A stretch of DNA of 64,000 bases from CAYRJD01 sp965205925 (GTDB lineage: Bacteria > Actinomycetota > Acidimicrobiia > Acidimicrobiales > Poriferisodalaceae), in assembly GCA_965205925.1 (NCBI GenBank), contig OZ242183.1, forward strand, positions 1,302,001-1,366,000. Reading direction: 5' to 3'. Position numbers and translations under genes: made by a program. Below are positions 1 to 9,401 of this stretch, one piece after another. The notes below the pieces were generated by a model, which worked only from the letters and a program-made list of their open reading frames with translations, did not search any database and was not told the DNA's origin. The first letter of the stretch is position 1. Each line of letters starts with the position of its first letter.

Positions 1-1
1 T

Positions 2-316
2 TTCCTGCTTCTACCCTCAAATACGGTAACGGTGCTGGCATTCTCAATTGCCCTGGGCTTGCTTTGGTTGGCAACAGTGCCACTCACTTCGGGCATTGTG
101 CTTAGCCAGTTCGGCCCAACGCATGCGGGCACCTTGTTCGGGTTGGTGTTTTGGTCGCACCAGGTCGGGGCATTTATGGGTGCCTATGGCGGAGGTATTG
201 CGCGCGACGCATTAGGTAGCTACACGCTGTGGTGGTGGGTTTGTATAGCGGTGGCCTTAATGGCCGCGACCTTGCACCTGCGAATTAGTGACGCGCCCGT
301 ACCTGGAGCTCGTTAA
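2..316 (+). CDS. MFS-type transporter, C-terminal end (cut by window start)
   Basis: The reading frame is open from the first bases of the window, so this is the tail of a longer gene. The visible part is hydrophobic and carries two to three membrane segments rich in Gly, Leu and Trp. The stretch around FGPTHAGTLFGLVFWSHQVG, followed by a short arginine-containing loop and a last helix, is typical of the final helices of major facilitator superfamily permeases. Nothing shows the substrate. It converges with fhs and the two stop regions overlap by 4 bases. Other polytopic permeases are possible but less likely. Confidence 0.7.
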   Translation, partial: FLLLPSNTVTVLAFSIALGLLWLATVPLTSGIVLSQFGPTHAGTLFGLVFWSHQVGAFMGAYGGGIARDALGSYTLWWWVCIAVALMAATLHLRISDAPVPGAR

Positions 317-2022
317 CTAAGGCCGACTATCTCGCCGTCTGTATTGACGTCTATGTGATGGGCCGAGGGGTCGCTTCCAAGTCCAGGCATTGTCCTGATG
401 TCACCGCAGATCGGTGTTACAAATCCCGCGCCGGTGGACGCTCGGACTTCGCGTACGGGCAAGGTCCAGCCCGTGGGGGCGCCCTTTAGGCCGGCTTTGT
501 CAGATAGCGATAAATGCGTCTTAGCTATGCACACTGGCAGATCGCTTAAGCCGTTTTTGTCATGGGTATCTAGCTCACGTTTTGCTTGTGCGCTATAGCT
601 CACGTCGTCTGCTCCATAAACACGGGTTGCAACCGCATGAATCTTGTATTGCAAGCTTGCATCTGAGTTGTACAAAAACTCAAACTGGCTAGGTTCTTCA
701 GCCGCTTCGGTGACCGCCTCAGCTAATGCGATCGCACCGCGACCACCATCGCTGAAGTGCGTGCATCGAGCCGAACGCGCGCCACATTCGGTAGCAATTT
801 GCTCAACGGCTGCAAGGTCGATCTCGTGGTCATCTGGAAACTGATTTATAGCCACAACCGGGGACACGCCGTGTATGCGAACGTTTTCAATTTGCTTACG
901 GAGGTTCTCGCCACCAGCATGAACCTCGTCGGGGTTTTGCATCAAAATCGCTTCGGGTAGTGGTCTTCCAGCCACGATGCGGTGGTTGCCACTGTGCGAT
1001 TTCAAGCCTCTTACGGTGGCTACTAAGACCGCTGCGTCAGGCGCCATACCGGAGTACCTGCACTTGATGTTAAAAAATCTCTCGGCGCCTAGGTCAGCAC
1101 CGAAGCCAGCTTCTGTGAGCAAGAAATCACCCATCCGCAAACCCAGTTGGTCGGCCACGATTGAAGAGTTACCCGTTGCGATATTGCCAAACGGCCCGGT
1201 GTGGATAAGAGCGGCAGTTCCTTCAAGGGTCTGCATGAGATTGGGTTTGATGGCTTCTTGCAGCTGCGCTGCCATTGCGCCGGCCGCTTGGATGTCTTCG
1301 GCTGTTATCGGCTCACCACTCTTTGTGTAGCCCAGTACTAGTTGACCTAACCGGGCCCGCAGATCGGCCTCTGACGTTGTTAACGCCAAAATCGCCATCA
1401 CTTCCGAAGCCGCTGTTATGTCAAACCCGGTCTCACGTGGAATGCCGTCTTGACGTCCACCTAGTCCGATTGTGATGTTGCGTAGTGCACGATCGTTAAC
1501 ATCAAGCACTCTTCGCCAAGAGATGCGGTGAATATCAAAGTTGCGGTCGTTGCCGTGGAAAAGATGCGCATCCAGCATGGCCGCACAAAGGTTGTGGGCC
1601 GCAGTAACTGCGTGCATGTCACCAGTCAGGTGAAGATTTAGCAGTTCTTGTGGTGCTACTTGACTGTAGCCACCGCCAGCCGCGCCGCCTTTGATTCCAA
1701 AAGTAGGCCCCATTGAAGGTTGACGAAGTGCGACGATTGCCTTAAGGCCGATGTGTTTAAAGGCTTGACCCAACCCGACTGTCGTTGTGGTTTTGCCCTC
1801 ACCCAACGGTGTTGGGGTAATGGCGGTTACCAGCACGTACTTCGCTGCCGGGCGGTCTGCCATTTCTTGGACTGCGCTGAGCTTCACTTTTGCAGCACTC
1901 GCGCCGTACATCTCCAGGCACTCCAAGGGAATCCCTGATTCCGTGGCTATGTCGCCTAGCGGGCGAAGCTGTGCTGCTCGTGAAATCGTTAGATCGTCAG
2001 GAATGGACTTGTGTTTGGGCAT
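313..2022 (-). CDS. fhs: Formate--tetrahydrofolate ligase
   Basis: This cytosolic enzyme of one-carbon metabolism makes 10-formyl-tetrahydrofolate from formate, ATP and tetrahydrofolate. The 569 residues match the usual monofunctional length of about 555-560. The nucleotide loop TPLGEGKT lies at residues 71-78 and is followed by TTTVGLGQ. The family-typical glycine-rich segment FGIKGGAAGGGYSQV follows at about residues 109-123, and the early YGASAAKVKL segment is also family-like. It lies 34 bases downstream of proS on the same strand, so the two may be cotranscribed. The assignment is firm; the physiological direction of the reaction cannot be read from the sequence. Confidence 0.97.
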   Translation of the reverse strand: MPKHKSIPDDLTISRAAQLRPLGDIATESGIPLECLEMYGASAAKVKLSAVQEMADRPAAKYVLVTAITPTPLGEGKTTTTVGLGQAFKHIGLKAIVALRQPSMGPTFGIKGGAAGGGYSQVAPQELLNLHLTGDMHAVTAAHNLCAAMLDAHLFHGNDRNFDIHRISWRRVLDVNDRALRNITIGLGGRQDGIPRETGFDITAASEVMAILALTTSEADLRARLGQLVLGYTKSGEPITAEDIQAAGAMAAQLQEAIKPNLMQTLEGTAALIHTGPFGNIATGNSSIVADQLGLRMGDFLLTEAGFGADLGAERFFNIKCRYSGMAPDAAVLVATVRGLKSHSGNHRIVAGRPLPEAILMQNPDEVHAGGENLRKQIENVRIHGVSPVVAINQFPDDHEIDLAAVEQIATECGARSARCTHFSDGGRGAIALAEAVTEAAEEPSQFEFLYNSDASLQYKIHAVATRVYGADDVSYSAQAKRELDTHDKNGLSDLPVCIAKTHLSLSDKAGLKGAPTGWTLPVREVRASTGAGFVTPICGDIRTMPGLGSDPSAHHIDVNTDGEIVGLS

Positions 2023-2056
2023 TCTTTGATGTTGCGTCGTTGCTGTTTGTCTGCGG

Positions 2057-3793
2057 TTAGCGAGCTTTTGTGACTAGTTCAGTGAGCAGTGCTGCCGCAT
2101 CAGCGTGGGGGAGTAGTTGGGAATCTCCTGTAGAGCGCAGAGTGTGCTCCACTTCGCCTGTTTTCATGCTGCGAGCACCCACGGTTATGCGATGTGGGAT
2201 GCCGATCAGCTCAGAATCTGCAAACTTCACGCCTGGCCTAGCGTCGCGGTCGTCAAGCATCACATCGACGCCACTGGCTTCTAGCTCGGAGACGATGTTC
2301 TCGGCGGTCTTAGTGAGATTTTCATCACCAGGATCAAGCAGGGTCACGACAACTTCAAACGGTGCGATTGAAACCGGCCAGATCAAGCCTCGATCATCGT
2401 TATGTGTCTCAGCGACTGCAGCCAGAGCGCGCCCGATCCCGATCCCGTAGCTGCCCATGATTGGAACTTGTTCTTCGCCGTTCAAGTCCAGCACCGAGAC
2501 ACCCAGAGCTTCGGTATACATGCGGCCAAGCTTGAAAATATGCCCCACCTCTATGCAGCGGATGATTTCAAGCGGTGAACCGCACTTAACGCACGGCTCG
2601 CCTTGCGTTACTTCGCGTAGATCAAGCCATTCCGCTACATCGATATCGCGCTCGATGTCAACACCACGTAAGTGCCAATCGTCTTCGTTTGCACCTGTAA
2701 CCAGGCCTTTGCGACCTGTTAGGGCCTGATCTGCGAGTATGCGGACACTTGTAACGCCCACCGCTCCCAAACTGCCGGGATGGGCACCTAACAGCTTGAA
2801 TACCTCTTCAGGTTCAGCCGGACGCAGATCGTTAGCACCGGTTTGATCGGCCAGTTTGACCATATTGAGCTGGTGATCTCCACGCACCAGCGCCAGTAAC
2901 GGTTCATCATCAACGACCAGTGCCATTGTTTTGATTTGATTCTCAGCAGGGGCGTCAGGAGTGAACTGGGCTAATGCTTCAATAGTGCGGACATCTGGAG
3001 TTGCGAAACGTTCGGGCTCGTTAGCCGTGGCGCTGTCAACGGTGCTCGCCGAGCTTGAGTTCTTGGAGTCCAAAGCCGATCGAGCTAGCTCGATGTTTGC
3101 GCGATAGTCGCATTGCTGCGAGCTACAAATTGCTACATCATCCTCGCCAGCGGGAGATCGCATCATGAACTCAACGCTGGCCGATCCACCCATAGCGCCC
3201 GAAGAAGCGTTAACCGCAATGGCATCAATACCGAGCCGTTTGAAAATCTGAACGTAAGCGTCGTGATGTTTGTTGAATGCTTTATCTAAGCCGGCTTCAT
3301 CTATGTCAAAGCTGTAGGAGTCTTTCATAGCGAACTCTCGCACTCTCAACAGGCCGCTTTTGGGGCGCGGTTCATCGCGGAACTTGAACTGGATCTGATA
3401 CCAGGCCTGGGGTAGATCCTTGTATGAGTTGAGTTCAAGCGCTAGCGATGCCATCGCTTCTTCGTGCGTCATTGCCAGCACGAGATCTCGGTTTGAGCGA
3501 TCTTGCAGGCGGAACATTTCCTCACCCATCAAGTCCCAACGCCCGCTGCGTTGCCACAGTTCCGCTGGATGCAAAGCCGGAAGATGAAATTCCTGCGCAC
3601 CAATCGCATCCATTTCTTGGCGCACTATGCCGGCCACCTTGGAGTGAACTCGTTGGCCAAGCGTTAGCAGTGAGTAATGGCCGGAGTACAGCTGGCGGAT
3701 GAAACCACCGCGAACAAGTAAGCGATGGCTAGCGGCTTCAGCATCGCCTGGTGCATCACGCAGAGTTGGGATAAAGGCAGTAGACCAGCGCAT
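2057..3793 (-). CDS. proS: Prolyl-tRNA synthetase, bacterial type with editing insertion
   Basis: This enzyme charges tRNA-Pro with proline. At 578 residues it is normal for the bacterial ProS that carries a YbaK-like editing insertion between motifs 2 and 3. The class II core is visible: TxE-type MTHEEA at about 108-113, motif 2 FKFRDEPRPKSGLLRVREF from about 136, and a motif 3 region GSYGIGIGRALAA near 447. The insertion domain lies at about residues 255-400. Motif 3 reads GIGIGRALAA where many ProS have GIGVSRLVAA, a mild variation. The ATG at 3793 begins directly on the conserved N-terminus (RWSTAFIPT). A 266-base gap separates it from the divergent helicase gene and must hold both promoters, though I could not pick convincing -35/-10 pairs. 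Confidence 0.95.
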   Translation of the reverse strand: MRWSTAFIPTLRDAPGDAEAASHRLLVRGGFIRQLYSGHYSLLTLGQRVHSKVAGIVRQEMDAIGAQEFHLPALHPAELWQRSGRWDLMGEEMFRLQDRSNRDLVLAMTHEEAMASLALELNSYKDLPQAWYQIQFKFRDEPRPKSGLLRVREFAMKDSYSFDIDEAGLDKAFNKHHDAYVQIFKRLGIDAIAVNASSGAMGGSASVEFMMRSPAGEDDVAICSSQQCDYRANIELARSALDSKNSSSASTVDSATANEPERFATPDVRTIEALAQFTPDAPAENQIKTMALVVDDEPLLALVRGDHQLNMVKLADQTGANDLRPAEPEEVFKLLGAHPGSLGAVGVTSVRILADQALTGRKGLVTGANEDDWHLRGVDIERDIDVAEWLDLREVTQGEPCVKCGSPLEIIRCIEVGHIFKLGRMYTEALGVSVLDLNGEEQVPIMGSYGIGIGRALAAVAETHNDDRGLIWPVSIAPFEVVVTLLDPGDENLTKTAENIVSELEASGVDVMLDDRDARPGVKFADSELIGIPHRITVGARSMKTGEVEHTLRSTGDSQLLPHADAAALLTELVTKAR

Positions 3794-4059
3794 AGCGGCA
3801 GGGTATGGCTAACTGTGCTTACAAAAACTGTCGCGTTGGCGCCAAGGCTCGCTAGAGTTGACCCCGGAACGCCTGTTGCCGCACCAAACACGGCCTGCAC
3901 GCCACAGATTTAACGGCTGGGTCGTACTGATCGCTGTCAACTAGCTCTTCGTAAGACGAGCGTTCGCTGGAATTTATGCCACTCCTGCATTCAAACTTTG
4001 CAAACCTGCAGTCAGCCCTTCAAGGCCGTAAGACATGCCCTACCTGTGATTAGTTATTA

Positions 4060-7000
4060 ATGAGTCAAACCACGACTACAGAACTACAAGCCACGCCAGT
4101 GTTGTCTGGCTCGCTTTCGGAGCTCGCCCATCTTCGCTGGGAGATGATTGCCAAGCTGGTTTGGCTGGAGGTTCACGGAACAGCGTCGCCAGAGATCTTG
4201 GCCATCTTAGCTAGTGACCGGGTTCGCTGGGAGAGCGTGTTGCTGGACCTGTTGGAAAAAACCGATGAATCTCTGCAGTCAATCAGAAGCCTTCCAAGGC
4301 AGTTACGGCGTCAGGTTGCAGCCGATTTTCATAATGATCAAGACGACTTAACAACGGCTTATGTTCGACTAACAGGCAGAGAGCCCAGTCCGCCGTTATC
4401 GCTGTCAACAAATGCCGCGCCTGGTAACGGAAAGCTCTCCAAATCAGCAAATGGGCGAGCCGCCGAAAGCGGTGCAAGTCAGCAGGACACCCAAAACACA
4501 CGCGGACCAAGCGAGCCTTGTGCTTTGCAACTGTCATGGGATGCTGGACGCGTGGTGGCATGGGGCGCCGGCGCTGGCAATGAGCCGGACTCCATCGACA
4601 TGGTGCTTGAACGTTTGACCGCAACCGGCGCTATCGAAGGCGCCTGGGTGCCGCGTAAGCCAGTCAAACTGCCAAATGGCAACGCAACGAAAGAAACCTC
4701 AGCAGATGCCGTTGTAGCAGACCTGCAGGACATTTTGGGCTGGCTGGTTGCCCTTGACGGCTCACTTGCGGAAGCCACAACCGGTCTTTCACAAACTCCA
4801 GCTGCTGATTCTGATAATGACACCACCATTGCCGATTTAGATAGCTCCCGCAACGATTCTCTCAACGATTCCCTAAATGGTGAGGCCAACACTTTCAGTT
4901 CGCTTGACCTAGCTGACCCAAACCAGTTCACAGATCTCAGCCAAACTCAAAATACTGATCTCCTTGGCGCCAGCGCGCTATGGCTACGCACGGTTTGTCT
5001 GGTAGCTGTTGACATGGTGGCCAATGGGCGCACCGTTCCACTGCTGCGTCGTATCCGCACCCAACGCAATCGCTCTAAGCCAGATACAGGGGCATTCAGT
5101 GTGAAATGGGAGCCCGCAATGGCGCCAAGCGGAGTGCTAAATCAGCTTGTTGAATCTCTGCCAGCTGCCGTGAAGGCTGCAGCACACAACGTTGAATCTA
5201 AGGCGTTAGTTGAAGACGTTTTGTCAACCACCGTCAATGCTCTGATGCGCAACGTAACGGCACGTATTGATGTGCCTCAAGCACCACATGAACCACGCAC
5301 ACGAGCAGAATTGATTGAAGCCCTTTTGGCAAACATGAACGGGGAGCGCTTTACCGCTTCGGCCAGCGTTGGCTCAGAGCTTGTTCGCCGCATGGAGCAG
5401 TGGGCGCGTCCGGTACTGGTGCCAGCGCGGTACTCACTCATACTCAAACTTGACGAGCCAGACGAAGCCGGTGCCTGGCACATGTCTGTGCTCTCTCCGG
5501 GTCCAAGCAACTCCTTAGACCCTGTGGAGGTAGCTCTGGTGACCGGCACCAACTCCCATCGCCTGGAAGTTAAGGCTCAGCTAACGCGGTTGGAACGATT
5601 GCTGCCAGTGCTTATGCGCCCCGGTGGAAAACGGCGAGGCGAGGTAGTTCTCAGTCAAGAAGAAGCTTGGGATCTGATGGCTGTGACAGGCCCGGCATTA
5701 GAAGCAGCCGGTTTTGAGGTGCGGGTTCCGCCCCTTACCCGTGAAAAGCCGCAAGCAAGCCTGCGGTTAACTGCAGAAGAATCTGCCGACTCACTTGTGG
5801 GGGCCCAACAGCTCACAGCTGTGTCTTGGACTGCCATGTTCGACGGTATTGAGCTGACTGCAGCAGAAATTCGCGAGCTGGCATCGCAAGCACGACCGTT
5901 AGTGCAAAACCGTGGAACCTGGGTAGCGCTTGATCACGCTGATCTAGCTGAAGCCGCAGCTGCTTTGGCCGATCGCTCTAAAACAACTCAGTTGACCGGT
6001 GCGCAAATGCTGCGTCAAGCACTTGGTTTAGAGGGCACGGTTCTAAATGGCGGGGTCAGCATTGCCGATGGAGGTTGGGCGGCTGACTTGTTGAAGGCTG
6101 CCGCCACTGTCCCTATGGATCCTCCAACTAGGCCAGTAGGTTTTTCAGGTGAGCTACGCCACTATCAAGCTGAGGCTTTGGCGTGGCTTGATTTTCTTTA
6201 CGAAGCGGGTCTGGGCGGTTGTCTGGCGCTTGATATGGGCCTGGGCAAAACACCAACCGTTCTTGCTCACGTTGCACGTGCACGCTCAGATCAACCCACG
6301 CTGGTTATAGCACCACCGGCGGTAGTTGGGAACTGGGCTAGCGAAGCCGCGCGATTTACTCCTGATCTCGCGGTTGTGGTGCATCACGGAGCTTCTAGAG
6401 CTAGTGCAAGCGAGCTGCCAACCAAGGTGTCAGAAGCTGATCTTGTTGTTACTACCTACGGAACGGCCGTACGCGATATCGATACGTTGTGCGACCTTGA
6501 CTGGAGCCGGGTAGTCGTTGATGAAGCCCAGGTGATCAAGAACCACAACAGTGAAACCGCTCGTCAGTTACGAAAACTAAATGCCCGCACACGCATTGCG
6601 CTCACGGGGACACCGATCGAAAACGGGTTGGCCGATTTATGGTCGATCATGGATTTCTGTAGTCCTGGATTAGTAGGGGAGCGGGCGGAGTTCATAGCGC
6701 ACTTGTCGAAACCAGGCGATAGCAGTGCAGCTACGGAGTCAGCACTTCACGCGCTTAATGGCGTTTTGGTATTTCGCCGCACTAAAAGTGAGCCGTCGAT
6801 TGCGGCAGAGCTGCCGGATCGCATTGATGATCTTGATCACTGCACGTTGACTCCCGAGCAGATAGGGCTGTATCAAGCTGTGCTTGACCAGTTGATTGCC
6901 GACACCGCGCAGAGCGAACACAATCTGACGGTGCGTAAGGGAGCGGTGCTGGCAGCTATTACTGCGCTGAAGCAGATCTGTAATCATCCGCTCAACTATC

Positions 7001-7596
7001 AGTCTGATGACGAAAACCAGGAGATAGAGGGCCGCAGCGGCAAGCTAACTCGCCTAAATGAGATTTTGGAAGTGGTGTTTGCTGCTGAGGAACGGGTTCT
7101 GATCTTTACGCACTTCGCAACCTGGGGTAACCGGCTAGCCAAGTACCTGGCAAAGCGTTATGACATGCCTATTGATTGTTATCACGGTGGGCTTTCGCGC
7201 GGACCTCGTGATGAGATAGTTCAAGGCTTCCAAAACGGCACTGGGGCTGGTGCGATGGTGTTGTCACTCAAAGCGGGTGGAACGGGCTTAAATCTGACCG
7301 CGGCTAGTCATGTGGTGCTGTATGACCGCTGGTGGAATCCGGCTGTTGAAGACCAAGCGCGCGATCGCGCATGGCGGATCGGGCAAACCAAGACGGTTAT
7401 TTGCCATCGACTTGTTTGCCCCGGAACGGTAGATGAGCGCGTTGAGGAGGTTGTGGCAGGTAAGCGTCAAATTGCCGACATGGTGCTACCGAAGGCCAGC
7501 TCGTTAGGTGATCTTGACGCATCACAACTGAGAGTGGCGCTAGGCATTAACGAGAACTTGCTAACAGAAACCGAAAGCAGTGTTAACGGATCATGA
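4060..7596 (+). CDS. SNF2-family DNA helicase/translocase with SNF2-associated N-terminal region
   Basis: This is a large (1178 residues) superfamily 2 ATPase of the Swi2/Snf2 group, presumably a double-stranded DNA translocase. The ATPase core is complete: DMGLGKT near residue 728, DEAQ in VVVDEAQVIKN near 820, LTGTPIENGLADLW near 848, and C-terminal helicase motifs GGTGLNLT and DRWWNPAVEDQARDRAWRIGQ-like residues from about 1070. The first 500 residues are low-similarity, with Ser/Asn/Asp-rich linkers near 115-150 and 250-300. The segment at about 520-650 looks like the DUF3670 domain that accompanies actinobacterial SNF2 enzymes. Its stop overlaps the start of the next gene (ATGA), so the two products are probably made together. 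The role is unknown; DNA repair or transcription-coupled functions are guesses from the family. Confidence 0.9.
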   Translation: MSQTTTTELQATPVLSGSLSELAHLRWEMIAKLVWLEVHGTASPEILAILASDRVRWESVLLDLLEKTDESLQSIRSLPRQLRRQVAADFHNDQDDLTTAYVRLTGREPSPPLSLSTNAAPGNGKLSKSANGRAAESGASQQDTQNTRGPSEPCALQLSWDAGRVVAWGAGAGNEPDSIDMVLERLTATGAIEGAWVPRKPVKLPNGNATKETSADAVVADLQDILGWLVALDGSLAEATTGLSQTPAADSDNDTTIADLDSSRNDSLNDSLNGEANTFSSLDLADPNQFTDLSQTQNTDLLGASALWLRTVCLVAVDMVANGRTVPLLRRIRTQRNRSKPDTGAFSVKWEPAMAPSGVLNQLVESLPAAVKAAAHNVESKALVEDVLSTTVNALMRNVTARIDVPQAPHEPRTRAELIEALLANMNGERFTASASVGSELVRRMEQWARPVLVPARYSLILKLDEPDEAGAWHMSVLSPGPSNSLDPVEVALVTGTNSHRLEVKAQLTRLERLLPVLMRPGGKRRGEVVLSQEEAWDLMAVTGPALEAAGFEVRVPPLTREKPQASLRLTAEESADSLVGAQQLTAVSWTAMFDGIELTAAEIRELASQARPLVQNRGTWVALDHADLAEAAAALADRSKTTQLTGAQMLRQALGLEGTVLNGGVSIADGGWAADLLKAAATVPMDPPTRPVGFSGELRHYQAEALAWLDFLYEAGLGGCLALDMGLGKTPTVLAHVARARSDQPTLVIAPPAVVGNWASEAARFTPDLAVVVHHGASRASASELPTKVSEADLVVTTYGTAVRDIDTLCDLDWSRVVVDEAQVIKNHNSETARQLRKLNARTRIALTGTPIENGLADLWSIMDFCSPGLVGERAEFIAHLSKPGDSSAATESALHALNGVLVFRRTKSEPSIAAELPDRIDDLDHCTLTPEQIGLYQAVLDQLIADTAQSEHNLTVRKGAVLAAITALKQICNHPLNYQSDDENQEIEGRSGKLTRLNEILEVVFAAEERVLIFTHFATWGNRLAKYLAKRYDMPIDCYHGGLSRGPRDEIVQGFQNGTGAGAMVLSLKAGGTGLNLTAASHVVLYDRWWNPAVEDQARDRAWRIGQTKTVICHRLVCPGTVDERVEEVVAGKRQIADMVLPKASSLGDLDASQLRVALGINENLLTETESSVNGS

Positions 7597-8042
7597 GTTC
7601 ACGTAGACGCGATCCCAAAGCCACTGGCAACAGGCGCCGCCGCAAGCCCAAGTCGCCTACCTCATCAAGAACCAGGCGGCTTGCTGATAGCACAAAGCCT
7701 GCAGTATCAACCAAAGCAAGCCAGCAGTTTTGGCACGGCACGGATGTCGGCAAGGTTGCTAAGGAAATTGGTTCGCAAATCCTTGATCGACGATCAGCCG
7801 TTGACCTAATCGGGGGCTCGGTTGGAAGTTCTAACGGCACCGCAGCTGGTAGCTCAATTGGTACCTCAAGCGGCAACGCCATGACCGACGAGCTTGCTGT
7901 GGTTACCGCAACGGTGCGATCTTTGGGTACGCCTCCACTAGCTGGGCGTGAAACCATCACTGAGCATTACTTCGATGCGGCTTATCAAAGAGCCGCCGCC
8001 ATGGCTCAGGCACTGCTTACACAGGCTGCAGATACCAACTAG
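7593..8042 (+). CDS. Small basic protein coupled to the SNF2 helicase; possible SWIM-partner remnant
   Basis: The 149-residue product starts inside the helicase stop codon (ATGA overlap), a sign of translational coupling. Residues 1-45 are strongly basic (RRRR, RKPK, RTRR) and probably disordered or nucleic-acid-binding. The middle has Gly/Ser/Asn-rich low complexity (about 75-95), and the end is helical (FDAAYQRAAAMAQALL). There is no cysteine. In many actinobacteria the gene after this kind of SNF2 helicase encodes a SWIM zinc-finger protein. The segment with FWHG and the later SLGTPPLAG plus helical tail loosely resembles the C-terminal part of such proteins, but the zinc-finger itself is absent. 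I do not recognise a defined domain with confidence. Confidence 0.7.
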   Translation: MSSRRRDPKATGNRRRRKPKSPTSSRTRRLADSTKPAVSTKASQQFWHGTDVGKVAKEIGSQILDRRSAVDLIGGSVGSSNGTAAGSSIGTSSGNAMTDELAVVTATVRSLGTPPLAGRETITEHYFDAAYQRAAAMAQALLTQAADTN

Positions 8043-8144
8043 CAACCGATAGCGACTGCGCTAAATAGTTCGGGTGAGAAGGCTTTTGCTTAGGCCAGCA
8101 GATCGTCAGTTTGACGCTTTGACCAAGATTGGATGATTTCTAAC

Positions 8145-9188
8145 ATGAGTCTCGAAAATTTCCGTCGCGAACCACTGTTGTTCGGCCCCTCTCCGCTGCA
8201 TCCGTTGCCTCGACTCAGCGAAGCGCTCGGTGGCAACGTCGAGATTTGGGCCAAACGAGAGGACTGCAACTCGGGGATCGCTTTCGGCGGCAACAAGGTT
8301 CGCAAACTCGAATATCTAGTCGCGGAAGCGCTTGATATGGGATGCGACACTCTTGTCTCCATCGGCGGCATTCAGTCCAACCACACCCGCCAGGTCACCG
8401 GCGTCGCTTGTCATCTGGGCTTGAAGGCCGTGACTGTGCAGGAAGGTTGGGTCGACTACAACGACATGAACTACGACAGAGTCGGCAACATCCAACTCAC
8501 CCGAATAATGGGCGGTGACGTGCGCGTTGATCCTGCTGGATTCGATATCGGCATCCGCGACAGCTGGAAAAAAGCGCTCGAGTCTGTTGAAGCGGTCGGA
8601 GGTAAGCCATATCCCATACCTGCAGGCGCTTCCGATCATCCACTAGGCGGGCTCGGTTTTGCTAACTGGGCGGTAGAAGTCGAGGCTCAAGAAGCCGAAC
8701 TAGAAGTCTTTTTTGACACCGTCATCGTCTGCACGGTCACCGGCTCGAGCCACGCTGGCATGATCGCTGGCTTCGCTCTGACCGATCGCCCCGGACGTCG
8801 CGTCATCGGTATCGACGCCTCGGCCACCCTTGCTCAAACCGTCGATCAAGTTACCCGTATTGCCACCAATACGGCCGGGAAGATCTCACTGGGCAGACGG
8901 TTACGGGACGATGAAATCACTGTTGTTTCAGGTTACGAAGGCCCGGCCTACGGTATTCCCGACGCGCAAACTGTTGAAGCGATTCACCTCTCCGCTCGGA
9001 CCGAAGGAATGCTCATCGATCCTGTCTATGAGGGAAAATCGATGGCTGGCTTGATTGGAATGGTCCGATCCGACGAGATACCTGCTGGCTCGAAGGTTCT
9101 CTATTGCCATCTCGGCGGCCAACCCGCACTACCCGCCTACGCGGGCTTCCCTGGGCTCGGCTCACCCGAGCGAGAACTTTCGCACTAG
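8145..9188 (+). CDS. acdS: 1-aminocyclopropane-1-carboxylate (ACC) deaminase
   Basis: This PLP enzyme breaks ACC into 2-oxobutanoate and ammonia. I chose the ATG at 8145 over 8133 because it aligns with the start of characterised enzymes. From that start the PLP lysine is K51 (GGNKVRK) and the substrate-site serine is S78 (GGIQSNH). The residues that separate true ACC deaminases from D-cysteine desulfhydrases are also present: Y295-E296 in DPVYEGKS and L323 in HLGGQPAL, corresponding to Y294, E295 and L322 of the Pseudomonas enzyme. Length (347 residues) is normal. It stands alone, with 102 bases before it and 213 after it, which suits a gene acquired by transfer. No adjacent Lrp-type regulator (acdR) is visible. 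Confidence 0.94.
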   Translation: MSLENFRREPLLFGPSPLHPLPRLSEALGGNVEIWAKREDCNSGIAFGGNKVRKLEYLVAEALDMGCDTLVSIGGIQSNHTRQVTGVACHLGLKAVTVQEGWVDYNDMNYDRVGNIQLTRIMGGDVRVDPAGFDIGIRDSWKKALESVEAVGGKPYPIPAGASDHPLGGLGFANWAVEVEAQEAELEVFFDTVIVCTVTGSSHAGMIAGFALTDRPGRRVIGIDASATLAQTVDQVTRIATNTAGKISLGRRLRDDEITVVSGYEGPAYGIPDAQTVEAIHLSARTEGMLIDPVYEGKSMAGLIGMVRSDEIPAGSKVLYCHLGGQPALPAYAGFPGLGSPERELSH

Positions 9189-9230
9189 CTGACAAAATGC
9201 CCATGAGAGGCAACCGGCACACAAATTAGC

Positions 9231-9279
9231 TATCTCGCTATTTCGCTCACATCTCGCTCACATCTCGCTCACAATCTCG
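9231..9279 (+). repeat. Short imperfect tandem repeat, about 11-base unit
   Basis: The unit CATCTCGCTCA occurs twice exactly (9250-9260 and 9261-9271), with a degenerate copy starting at 9272 and related TCGCT-containing copies from 9231. It lies in the 213-base gap after the ACC deaminase gene. It may be simple slippage sequence; no function can be read from it. Confidence 0.6.
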
Positions 9280-9401
9280 GTGCGCTTGCATCTTGACGAA
9301 TTGCACGCAAAAATGTGAGTGCACTTAGCTTCACGTGCCTTTTATCGTTGCCGTCTAAGTGCCTCTGCTGTACTAATAAACCGACATACAAAGGGAAGAA
9401 A

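Noticed and set aside
3664..3900. Minus-strand frame overlapping the proS start
   Set aside because: It overlaps the proS N-terminus in another frame, has no recognisable domain and looks like a frame shadow.
9315..9401. Longer N-terminus for the phosphotransferase-like gene
   Set aside because: The extra residues are hydrophobic and unlike the family, whereas the ATG at 9402 has a strong ribosome site.
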